Part shown: piece after piece, positions 32,141 to 40,339 of the stretch
Position numbering within the stretch: the first letter of the stretch is position 1
Layout: every line of letters begins with the position of its first letter
NCBI GenBank assembly: GCA_964534565.1
Contig: CAZHON010000001.1
Coordinates: 372,001 to 436,000 of the forward strand
Origin: CAZHON01 sp964534565
GTDB lineage: Bacteria; Patescibacteriota; Gracilibacteria; Peribacterales; Peribacteraceae
Direction of reading: 5' to 3'
Length of the DNA: 64,000 bases
Made by a program: the position numbers and the translations under genes
The notes under the pieces: model-generated
What the model saw: the letters and a program-made list of their open reading frames with translations, nothing else
What the model was told of the DNA's origin: nothing
Database searches by the model: none

Positions 32141-33649
32141 TTAGTTTGTAGGCGCCGGTCGAACGACGATCGGGCTTTCGAGTGTGCAGCGTGCGCAGTG
32201 CAGTTCCCACACCTTCAGCAGGTTTCGCTCTTTCACCTGTGCGTCGGCCAACGGCTCGTAGTAGGCGAGAGGGCGATAGGATTGGAATGCAAGGAACACG
32301 ATTGCCGCCATGATGACGAGCGCATACGTCTTGCGGGCTTCCGTTAAAACGAATGAACCGATGCGATCGATCTCGAGGAAGAAGAGTCCCACCAAAATGC
32401 ACGCGAACGAGAGGGGCAAGAAGTAGTGGTACAAATACATCACACGAGTGATCTGTGAAACGGCGATGAAGAAACACACGTACAGCATGAAGAACGTCAA
32501 CAGAGCAGTCGGTTCTTTCAACGGCGTTCCTCCGCGCAGAATTTGTGCAGCTGCAAGCCCTCCACACAGCACCACAGCAAACAGTGCAAACAACCACGTT
32601 GCAGGGTTCGATTGCAATGTGAGATAGCGGTAGTAGCCGCCTCCGTCCGTTGCCCAGCGATAGTTGATCGTTCGACCGCCGACGGGCCACAGGAACCATG
32701 GGCTTCCGTTCTCGTCTGCTTTGCAAAGGTCGAGGCGGGGCACTCCTTGTTGGTAGTGACCGACGAAGTGAATCGAGTCACGAATCATCGTCGGGAACGA
32801 GAGGAGCGATGTGTTGCGGTGCTCAGACAAGATTGTTTTGTACTGCTCTGATGCCTGGTAGTACCCGTTGTCGGGCAATGCCGGGTTGATGTTCGAACCG
32901 AGGGCAAAGTGAATCTGCCAAATGGTGACGTATGGAATGAGGAAGAATACCAAACTGAGCGTAAGGAACAGAAGTGTCTTCAGCGGATTGGGCCACAGGT
33001 AGACGAAGATTGCTGGAAGCAGCAGAACCAAAATCAATGCGAATGCCTTCGTCGCAAGGGCACACCCGAATCCGAATCCGAACAGAACAGCCGCCCATAC
33101 GAACACGCTGTTCTTCAGGGGCTTCGTGCGAAGCAGTAACACACCGATAATCGAGAGCAGAGAGAAGAAGAGCATCGTCGTCTCCAACATTGCGCCGCGT
33201 CCGTGGACAATTTGTGCGGTGTCAAAAATGTAGAGAGACGACAGCAGCATCGCCCACACGGGTTTTTTCGTCACCAAAAAGAAGATCCAGAAAAACAGTC
33301 CCGCTGTCAGCCATCCAAGGAGAGCGGGGAACAGGCGATACCCCGTGAAGGAAAATCCGTCTGGAGGATTCTGTGCGTAGTCCGTGTTGATGAATTGATT
33401 GTCGATCGCATTTGCATTCACGATTTTTTCACCGAGAGCGATGAGGAGCTTTCCGAGGGGAGGGTGCGGTTCCATGAAGTACACCCCGTTTAAATATTTC
33501 TGTGCACTTGCAACGTGATAGTTTTCGTCCCAAAAGAACGCTTGTGGGTTCTGATAATTGTAGAAGTACGTCCAAAACGACGTGACCAGCACGAGGGCCA
33601 GACAGATTTCGAGTGGATAGCGTTTCAGCCAGGCGACAGTTTGTTGCAT
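32141..33649 (-). CDS. Protein O-mannosyltransferase-like (PMT, GT39) membrane enzyme
   Basis: 502 residues, about eleven hydrophobic segments. The PMT signature is strong: FFWDENYHVASAQKYLNG (the catalytic acidic pair in the first loop) and YFMEPHPPLGKLLIALG. HGRGAMLETTMLFFSLLS corresponds to the conserved PMT region that reads R-x-MLE. In known PMTs, mannose from a polyprenyl-phosphate carrier is moved to Ser/Thr of exported proteins. TACACT lies seven bases before the ATG (33657-33662 on the plus strand). It converges on the GT2 gene with a four-base gap. Confidence 0.88.
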   Translation of the reverse strand: MQQTVAWLKRYPLEICLALVLVTSFWTYFYNYQNPQAFFWDENYHVASAQKYLNGVYFMEPHPPLGKLLIALGEKIVNANAIDNQFINTDYAQNPPDGFSFTGYRLFPALLGWLTAGLFFWIFFLVTKKPVWAMLLSSLYIFDTAQIVHGRGAMLETTMLFFSLLSIIGVLLLRTKPLKNSVFVWAAVLFGFGFGCALATKAFALILVLLLPAIFVYLWPNPLKTLLFLTLSLVFFLIPYVTIWQIHFALGSNINPALPDNGYYQASEQYKTILSEHRNTSLLSFPTMIRDSIHFVGHYQQGVPRLDLCKADENGSPWFLWPVGGRTINYRWATDGGGYYRYLTLQSNPATWLFALFAVVLCGGLAAAQILRGGTPLKEPTALLTFFMLYVCFFIAVSQITRVMYLYHYFLPLSFACILVGLFFLEIDRIGSFVLTEARKTYALVIMAAIVFLAFQSYRPLAYYEPLADAQVKERNLLKVWELHCARCTLESPIVVRPAPTN

Positions 33650-33747
33650 GGCCGGCAGTGTAGCGGTCCGCCGTCCCTTCTCACAAATTGCCTTTTGCTC
33701 CTCCTGAGTAGTGGTCCTTCCCCCTTCTGTTTTAATGCAAAATGTGG

Positions 33748-33753
33748 TAGAAT
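33748..33753 (+). promoter_or_regulatory. -10 box near the PrsW-like start
   Basis: TAGAAT preceded by TGG (extended -10). It is one base before ATG 33755 and seven bases before an in-frame TTG at 33761, so the leaderless start could be the TTG. Confidence 0.45.
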
Positions 33754-33754
33754 A

Positions 33755-35134
33755 ATGGGATTGTCACTCTTTGATTTTCAGCACGGGCTAGCGCTTCCTC
33801 CTCTTGGGTCGGCAACGGCGGTTCTTGCGGCTGTGCTCCTGCTTGCAGCGCTCGACATTTCTCAGCGACTGCACCACAAAACGACCCATCTTATTTTTGC
33901 GTGCGTTGTGGGAACGGTGCTCTCCGTCATTCTCCTCAAAGTGGGAGATGTCGTCACGTTGCCGGGCTGGAAAGAGAATGCCTACCTCATGGCGCTCCTT
34001 GTGGTGTGTCTGTGGATCAGTTGGAAAGCGCTCTTCGGTCCATGGGACGAACAGACGAAGGCAGCCATGCTCGGGACCTTCCTCTTCTGGATCGCGCTTC
34101 GCATCATCATGCGCGACGACCCTGCCGAACGAACGGCGCGGTTGATCGCGAGTGTGACGGCACTCATTCCCGCCTGCATTTGGTGTCGTCTCTTCCTGGA
34201 GTATCACCGTGAACGTCTGACGCGCGTTCTCCTCATGTTCTTCGCGGGCATGCTCTCGACGGCGCCTGTTCTCTTCTACGACGCTCTCGTTACACGCAAC
34301 ATCGAATTGCAATTCTTCCTGTTCCGCATCGTGCCGGAAAGCTTCCATGAGTACTCTCAGGGATTTGTCGCTTCGGCGCTTCATGCTGCGGAAAACAGCA
34401 ATAAGGTCGTGTTGGTCAGCTTGATCTCGTTCGTGCTCGTCGGAGTGTTGGAAGAGATCAGCAAGTTCTGGGTTCTCAAGCGAAGTTGTCAGGATCTCGC
34501 ATCGAGCATCGATGATGTGATGGAGCTTTCCATCATTGTCGCGATCGGTTTTGCATTTGCAGAAAACATCATCAACCCAACGTACTTCACGGGGTTCGTA
34601 CAACAGTACCTGCTGTTACCGGAGTCTCCCGACATTCTTGGATTCCTCAGCAATGTGCTGGGCCGTTCGGTGCTCACCACGATGGTGCACGTCGTCTCGA
34701 CGGGAATCCTTGGCTACTTCCTGGGACTCGCGATGTTCGCAGGCCCCGTTCTTGCAGAACAGAAAGCGGCGGGACGCTTCTCGATGATTGTCGCCTCGGT
34801 CCATCGTTTGCTTGGACTTTCGGAGACATCGGTCTTCCGCACACAAATGCTCACGACAGGAATTGTCGTTGCGATTTGCTGCCACGGGCTCTTCAACTTC
34901 CTGGTGACGCTCCCCGACATTCTTCCGAATAATCCAAAGACGATTGCCGATATTTTGGGAGTGCAGTCCTATGGGCTGCAGTACATTCCATTCTTGCTCA
35001 TTCCTGCATTGACGTACGTGGTGGGGGGATTCTGGCTTTTGACATCGTTATTTGCCCGCAAAGAGGCAATGAAGGAACGCGGGTGTATCGTCAAACAGGA
35101 GGTCTTTGTAGACCCGGAAACGCAACGCTCATAA
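33755..35134 (+). CDS. PrsW-like intramembrane metalloprotease family protein
   Basis: 459 residues, about ten hydrophobic segments. The PrsW/CPBP-type motifs are present in order: VGVLEEISKFWVL (the EExxK motif), SIIVAIGFAFAENI (the GFAxxEN motif), and later TTMVHVVSTGILGYF with the His; these form the putative active site within the membrane. PrsW in Bacillus cleaves an anti-sigma factor; some homologues may not be proteases. The frame is open 80 codons further upstream but that part overlaps the divergent PMT gene. ATG 33755 or TTG 33761 is the likely start. Confidence 0.85.
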   Translation: MGLSLFDFQHGLALPPLGSATAVLAAVLLLAALDISQRLHHKTTHLIFACVVGTVLSVILLKVGDVVTLPGWKENAYLMALLVVCLWISWKALFGPWDEQTKAAMLGTFLFWIALRIIMRDDPAERTARLIASVTALIPACIWCRLFLEYHRERLTRVLLMFFAGMLSTAPVLFYDALVTRNIELQFFLFRIVPESFHEYSQGFVASALHAAENSNKVVLVSLISFVLVGVLEEISKFWVLKRSCQDLASSIDDVMELSIIVAIGFAFAENIINPTYFTGFVQQYLLLPESPDILGFLSNVLGRSVLTTMVHVVSTGILGYFLGLAMFAGPVLAEQKAAGRFSMIVASVHRLLGLSETSVFRTQMLTTGIVVAICCHGLFNFLVTLPDILPNNPKTIADILGVQSYGLQYIPFLLIPALTYVVGGFWLLTSLFARKEAMKERGCIVKQEVFVDPETQRS

Positions 35135-35135
35135 C

Positions 35136-35164
35136 TTGAGAAAAAGGCGTTTTTAGGCTATAAT
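35136..35164 (+). promoter_or_regulatory. Promoter of the giant-protein unit
   Basis: TTGAGA at 35136-35141, 17-base spacer, TATAAT at 35159-35164. Predicted start about 35171, within the palindrome at 35167-35186. Confidence 0.75.
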
Positions 35165-35166
35165 TA

Positions 35167-35186
35167 GGGGAATATTCCAATTCCCC
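35167..35186. promoter_or_regulatory. Palindrome over the transcription start, abutting the start codon
   Basis: GGGGAAT, six-base loop, ATTCCCC, ending directly before ATG 35187. Its position over the predicted +1 suits an operator, or a hairpin controlling initiation. Confidence 0.6.
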
Positions 35187-35435
35187 ATGGTTTCATTTTC
35201 TACACCTTCGGAGTCCCTGGAATCACAGCGTGACGAGGTGATCGATGGCCTGCGTTTAGACTCTCGTAGTCGTTTTGGAAAAGCGGTCGGTGGCGTTGTG
35301 AAATTCGGAATGGACGGAGCGGATCTAGGAATCCAAGTGACTGCCTATGCTGGAGGACGTGTCGTGAATTCGGCAGTAGGTGGTGTTCAAAAACTCTACC
35401 GAGGTATTACAAATAAATCCTTCTCGAACAATTAA
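35187..35435 (+). CDS. Hypothetical protein, 82 residues
   Basis: Not recognised. Polar N-terminal third (PSESLESQRDEVIDGLRLDS), then a Gly/Val/Ala-rich region (FGKAVGGVVKFGMDGADLGI, VVNSAVGGVQKLYRG) of moderate hydrophobicity, possibly amphipathic and membrane-associating. It has its own strong promoter and is followed after 15 bases by the giant-protein gene, so the two almost certainly share a transcript. A chaperone, anchor or accessory of the giant protein is conceivable; nothing in the sequence proves it. Confidence 0.65.
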   Translation: MVSFSTPSESLESQRDEVIDGLRLDSRSRFGKAVGGVVKFGMDGADLGIQVTAYAGGRVVNSAVGGVQKLYRGITNKSFSNN

Positions 35436-35450
35436 TCCTTCTTCTTTTTT

Positions 35451-38400
35451 ATGCCAACACCAGAAACAAACAACGAACAAAAGAAGCAGGCAACTCCCGA
35501 AGTCGCACCAAAAATCCAAACGTTGGATGCCCTTCGTAAGAGTATTGAGGATCAGCAGAAGACAACGCCTGAAAAAAAGATGGAAGAGATCGTTGCCGAT
35601 AAGTTGAAGGGGCTGGACGAAGCAAGTCGTGACTTGATTCATGACGAAACGAAGGCACTTGAAAAGAAGGATGGAGTGCTCGCGGAGAAATCGATTGAGA
35701 AAGAGCTCCTCAAGCAGTTGAATGCTGAGAAATTGAATGCAGTGAAAAAGCAATTTGAAGACAGTACAAAGAAGCCCGTCGACGCCGAGAAGAAAGGCAT
35801 GCTCGATCGTGCGGTCACGTCTTTCCAGGAAGCAACGAAAGGATACATCCCACAAACAACCGATATGTCCAAGTGGACCGACAAAGAAAAAGTAACAATG
35901 GCAACGGTCACATTGGGAATCGCAAGCCTCGCAGCACTTTGGTATTTCAACCGAAAGGGCGACAAATCAGAAGGGGCAGCAGCAGAAGAGAAAGCTGAAA
36001 AGAAGAGTGGCTGGAAGAAACTGTTATGGATTCCGGTGATTGGTGCTGCACTCTACTACTTCAAGGACTCAGCACTGTTGTCCGGTATTCAAAACAAACT
36101 GAAGGGATGGTTCGGAATGGGGAAAGAGAAGATCAAAGAAAAAGCAAAAGATGCGAAGGACGCTGCGAAAGATTTGATCAACGGAAAAGGAGAAGAGTAT
36201 GGGATTTCGAATGAGGCATATGAAGACGCCGAGAATCAGTACAGAACTCACGGTCTGAACGCGAAAGATAAGATTGCTTCTATTTTTGGTTTGAAACCCG
36301 GAGAAACGAATCCGCAGTTTGAAAAATTCATGGAGAAAATGAAAAAGCATGATGCAGAAACTTCTGAAGGTATCAATCGCGTTCCGGCGTCCGTTGCTCT
36401 TCGTAACTACGAAAGTCAGTTACAAGACGCCTTAACAGAGATGGAGAGTTGGGCTGAGGGTCATATATTCGAAATCGGAGTAGCAACCCTTCTTGCTGCT
36501 CGATTAGGAATTTTGCAAGCAGTTTTAAGAGGTGCAGGAACCGTTATTTCTAAATCAGCTCAAATTGGAAAGTTAATGCTTCAATGGGGAATTAAGCATC
36601 CGTTTAAATCTTTGTTCTTAGCAGGAGGTGCATTCATCGCTTTGAAAGGAATTAAAGACAATGTCTCTTTGCCTGAAAACTTACAGCAATTTTCCAAGGC
36701 ATGTAAAAACAATCAACCAATTGCAAAGGGATCTGCTGATCAATATCAGCAAGCATCGCTCATTTCTCTCAAGGGACATATTGAGGCGTTAGGTGAAATT
36801 GGAGATGAATGGGGTCCTTGGATTGGTCAGCAGTTAGAAAATATATTAGGAGAAGTAGGCAATCAATTGCCCGACATTGTTGGACTTACGCCAGAGGAAT
36901 TGATTCAAAAAAATAATGCAGAAGGTATTGATCAATTGCGCAAAGCATTAACAATGGGAATTGAATCAGTTCGAAGAGATACTGAAAAACGCGACAACGG
37001 AGACGGAAAAAAATTCGAGAAGGCAATGGAATTACTTGATGCATTTGAAATTGCATTCGTGAATGCACGATGCATCGAACCACCTGACAAAGATGAATCA
37101 GATGCAGTATTTGCTGAGCTCACAAAGGCACTGGAAGAAGTCGGTATTTCAGTTACTGTGAAAGATGGAATCGTAAAATGGGGAACTGCTTTAGGTGAAT
37201 GGGATCTTTGTATTGATCCTTCGATTAAAGATAAAAATGAGCAGAAAAAATTATCTGAAAAAATCCGTGAGAAAGGAGAAAGTTTTGCCACGCATCTTTT
37301 ATTTAATGCCATTGATCAAGCACGGGAACGCCAGCAGCAAGGCATGGAAAAGATCCCCGGCAACAGAGCGCTTGCAATGATTATTGGAAACCTCGTTTAT
37401 ATTGTTGAGGATTGGGATATAAAAGAAGCGGGAGCAAAAACAATAAATTATATTTGTGTCCCTCTGAATCTTTTTACAGACGCAGTGGGGATTGGTCCTG
37501 TAGTCGGAAATGATATGGATAAATCAAACAATGCCGTTGAATGGGGTACAAATCTCACAACCGGTTTTTTGACAAGTGCTCTCTTTACGATTAATGCCGC
37601 GTGGCTTGCTGCGGCAAAACGTCTTGCTATTGGTGGAGGACCTCTCCACGCAGGGTGGAAGATGCGTGTTGCAATGAATGTTATTCCAGGATTCTCCCAA
37701 TACACATTCCTTCGCAGTGCTTACGAAGGAGCGCAAGATTTCAAAATGATTCAAAAATTCGGACCTTTGTGGGGACGACGTTTGAATAATGCCTTAGCCG
37801 CAGCTCACATTCGTCCAGAATGGATTGCACTCGTAGAAACAGGAACAGAAGCTCAGGTTCTAGATGTTGCTAATAAGTCAGGTGCAAAACTAAGTTTGAA
37901 TGCAGACTTGCCAACAAAACGTGCGCAATTGAGAAAGTTCCTTCAGGATTCCATGAAGGTTACAGAAAAACGTTTAGCGGATTTCAAGACATATAAAATC
38001 TGGAAATGGGGTAAGGCATGGAGAGGTGGAGAGATTGCATACCAAAAGGAACTGTATGACATGGTTCTGGCTCACTATGGAAATGCGAAAGAAATTTTAA
38101 AGGGAAATGTATTCACAATTAAAGATCTTCAAAAAGCAGGAATGACAGTGGCAAAATTCTTAAAAGATGGAGTTCCAGTAGATGATTTGTTGAAAGCGGG
38201 GATTTCATTAGATGATCTCGTCAAAGCAGGTGCCAAGATCGATGATCTCCTCAAAGCAGGGAAAACACTTCAAGAAATCATTGCTTCCGGTGCCGGCATT
38301 GATGATCTCCTTCGTGCAGGTGTAAAGGAAGCAGACCTCCTCGCTGCCGGTAAAACTCCGGAAGAAATTGCCAAGGCAATGAAGTCGGTGAAAACCAAAG

Positions 38401-40244
38401 TCGACGTTGCAAAGACTGTCGATGCCGGAGTTGATGTTGCAAAGAATCTCGACGAAGTCGAACGACTGCTTGCAAAAGCAGAAGAGCTTAGAAAGGCGGG
38501 AAATCTCGTTGAGGCTGAGAAATTGGCCGCACAAGCACACGAAGCTGCAGAGGGAACGCATCGTTCCATTCAGGCCGCACGTGCAGGCGGAAAGGTCGTC
38601 GCTCCCGGCGAAATCTCTCGTTTCGGAAAATGTGTGAAGGGTTTGAAGGTACTGGCAAAGGCATTCGGATGGGCGCTCAGTCTTGTCGATGTCTACTTTG
38701 CATGGGACTACCTCTACAACGAACGCCCTGCGTTGATGGCGCAGATGGAGCGCGAAACCGACAAGTCAAAGAAAGATCTCATCGAAAGACGTATCACATC
38801 GAAAGACGTTGCAACCGGAGTGGATATCGTCGGTGCGGGGTTGTCAGTCAGTCCACTGTGGCCGGCCGGGTTGATTATCATGGTTGGAAATGCAGGCTAC
38901 AAGCATTCGATCGGTGCAGTGCACGATGCGGAGGAGTATCTCACGCAAACGGAAAGCGATTTCAAGAAAATGCCATCAGGCAGAATTTTGAATAGCGTCA
39001 GTACGACAACGGCATTGACCGGCCGCAGCTGGACGAGTGACAAGCTTTTCCAGCTGTACGGGGGTAAACAGGAAATCTTGAACGGAAACACTGCCATTCG
39101 CAGTATTGGCTATAGAGGTTACTTCTACCAGTATGCCGGTGAGAATCTTCCTGTCGCCGTTCCCCAGGATCTGTCAGACGATTTGAAATCCAATCCTGAT
39201 ATTAAAAATCTCCTGAAAAATTTCAACGATTCACAACGTGCGTATTTCATGACTCTGGCGACTTGCTACATCAGTGAAGTGACGAAGGGCCAATACACAC
39301 TCGTCACTCCAGAAGTTCTTGAACGAGCAACACGCTATGCATCCGGCATTTGTGCCGAACATCGTCGAGCAATTGCAGCCGGCCGCATTGAGAATGGGGA
39401 ATTGATTCCTGTTGGATTGAATTATCCATACCAGACACTCCCTGTAAATTCCGGGGGAGGTCATGGGGACCTCGTCCGCGACATCGATGCAAAAACACAC
39501 GAGCAATCCAATAGAGATTGGTCTGTCACGAAGACGCGATTGGAGATGTTGCAAACGGAACCTGAATTGTTCCAGGCAGAATTCGTCTATCGCATGGTCA
39601 ATCGAGTTCGCCATAACATTTCCTTGGCTGACCAAGCCGCACTGAAGTTAGAAGGAGCCTCTGCGACCAACGCGCGTTATGGTTACGCGAAGGCAGTGAG
39701 TGAAACACTGCAGCGTGAACTGAATGCATCCAAAACAACGCCGTTGACCCAAAGTGATTTCGATCGAATCGTGTCCACGTTGCAGGGAATTCTTAGTGAA
39801 AGTGCACAGGTGGTCGCCGAACGTGTTGAAGGCAGCGTCAATGAAAATGATGCCTATACAATTCGCCGAATCGGAGGCAATGATCTTTTGCTCAGCAGCA
39901 TGGGAATCTACGAATTCATGAAAAATATTCAGCCCGAAAAGAGCGAGCAGATGTCTGTGAATGAAAAGAGACAGAAACTCGGGGAGCAGTATCTCCATGG
40001 TCTCAATGTGAATGACAATGGCAGCTATTTCACGAAGCAATATGGCTTTGTTGGGAACAAATTCATGTACATTCAGTTTGATGAGGCCGCTGGAAAATGG
40101 ATGGCGCAGTTGGGCGGAAGGGACGCGATGAAAGATCCTTCCACTTGGCATGTCACAAACTGGGGATGGATTCCTGGTGCAGGAGGAGCAGACAAATATA
40201 ACGACCTCTTGAGGAATTTGGATGCAATCAATAAGAAATCCTAA
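35451..40244 (+). CDS. Giant protein of unknown function, 1597 residues
   Basis: No family recognised and no N-terminal signal peptide. The first 135 residues are charged, with coiled-coil character. Hydrophobic segments follow near residues 145-165 and 185-200 separated by a Lys/Glu linker, and again near 340-405 and 675-750. Residues about 890-977 hold at least six ten-residue repeats of the type DDLLKAGxxL (KAGISLDDLVKAG, KAGKTLQEIIASG and so on), then an Ala/Glu helical stretch. Another hydrophobic pair is near 1075-1160. The last 400 residues look globular, ending in a Trp- and Gly-rich segment (TSWHV-like, NWGWIPGAGG). The middle, roughly 36400-38250, is visibly more A+T-rich than both flanks. 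Topology and role are unknown; an envelope-spanning or large secreted structural protein is one reading. Confidence 0.8.
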   Translation: MPTPETNNEQKKQATPEVAPKIQTLDALRKSIEDQQKTTPEKKMEEIVADKLKGLDEASRDLIHDETKALEKKDGVLAEKSIEKELLKQLNAEKLNAVKKQFEDSTKKPVDAEKKGMLDRAVTSFQEATKGYIPQTTDMSKWTDKEKVTMATVTLGIASLAALWYFNRKGDKSEGAAAEEKAEKKSGWKKLLWIPVIGAALYYFKDSALLSGIQNKLKGWFGMGKEKIKEKAKDAKDAAKDLINGKGEEYGISNEAYEDAENQYRTHGLNAKDKIASIFGLKPGETNPQFEKFMEKMKKHDAETSEGINRVPASVALRNYESQLQDALTEMESWAEGHIFEIGVATLLAARLGILQAVLRGAGTVISKSAQIGKLMLQWGIKHPFKSLFLAGGAFIALKGIKDNVSLPENLQQFSKACKNNQPIAKGSADQYQQASLISLKGHIEALGEIGDEWGPWIGQQLENILGEVGNQLPDIVGLTPEELIQKNNAEGIDQLRKALTMGIESVRRDTEKRDNGDGKKFEKAMELLDAFEIAFVNARCIEPPDKDESDAVFAELTKALEEVGISVTVKDGIVKWGTALGEWDLCIDPSIKDKNEQKKLSEKIREKGESFATHLLFNAIDQARERQQQGMEKIPGNRALAMIIGNLVYIVEDWDIKEAGAKTINYICVPLNLFTDAVGIGPVVGNDMDKSNNAVEWGTNLTTGFLTSALFTINAAWLAAAKRLAIGGGPLHAGWKMRVAMNVIPGFSQYTFLRSAYEGAQDFKMIQKFGPLWGRRLNNALAAAHIRPEWIALVETGTEAQVLDVANKSGAKLSLNADLPTKRAQLRKFLQDSMKVTEKRLADFKTYKIWKWGKAWRGGEIAYQKELYDMVLAHYGNAKEILKGNVFTIKDLQKAGMTVAKFLKDGVPVDDLLKAGISLDDLVKAGAKIDDLLKAGKTLQEIIASGAGIDDLLRAGVKEADLLAAGKTPEEIAKAMKSVKTKVDVAKTVDAGVDVAKNLDEVERLLAKAEELRKAGNLVEAEKLAAQAHEAAEGTHRSIQAARAGGKVVAPGEISRFGKCVKGLKVLAKAFGWALSLVDVYFAWDYLYNERPALMAQMERETDKSKKDLIERRITSKDVATGVDIVGAGLSVSPLWPAGLIIMVGNAGYKHSIGAVHDAEEYLTQTESDFKKMPSGRILNSVSTTTALTGRSWTSDKLFQLYGGKQEILNGNTAIRSIGYRGYFYQYAGENLPVAVPQDLSDDLKSNPDIKNLLKNFNDSQRAYFMTLATCYISEVTKGQYTLVTPEVLERATRYASGICAEHRRAIAAGRIENGELIPVGLNYPYQTLPVNSGGGHGDLVRDIDAKTHEQSNRDWSVTKTRLEMLQTEPELFQAEFVYRMVNRVRHNISLADQAALKLEGASATNARYGYAKAVSETLQRELNASKTTPLTQSDFDRIVSTLQGILSESAQVVAERVEGSVNENDAYTIRRIGGNDLLLSSMGIYEFMKNIQPEKSEQMSVNEKRQKLGEQYLHGLNVNDNGSYFTKQYGFVGNKFMYIQFDEAAGKWMAQLGGRDAMKDPSTWHVTNWGWIPGAGGADKYNDLLRNLDAINKKS

Positions 40245-40314
40245 TCACCCTGACCACTATTAGGAACTTCGTCTACGTCCTCCTCGTGACTCAGTTGCGG
40301 GGAGGCGTAGAATA

Positions 40315-40336
40315 GATGGGTATTTTTTGACCCATC
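40315..40336. promoter_or_regulatory. Palindrome next to the protease start codon
   Basis: GATGGGT, eight-base T-rich loop, ACCCATC, three bases before ATG 40340; a TAGAAT box lies just upstream at 40308-40313. It could be an operator or an attenuating hairpin. Confidence 0.5.
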
Positions 40337-40339
40337 TTC

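Noticed and set aside
33515..33754. Eighty-codon upstream extension of the PrsW-like protein
   Set aside because: It overlaps the 5' end of the divergent PMT gene and precedes the -10 box; its sequence is unlike a membrane-protein N-terminus.
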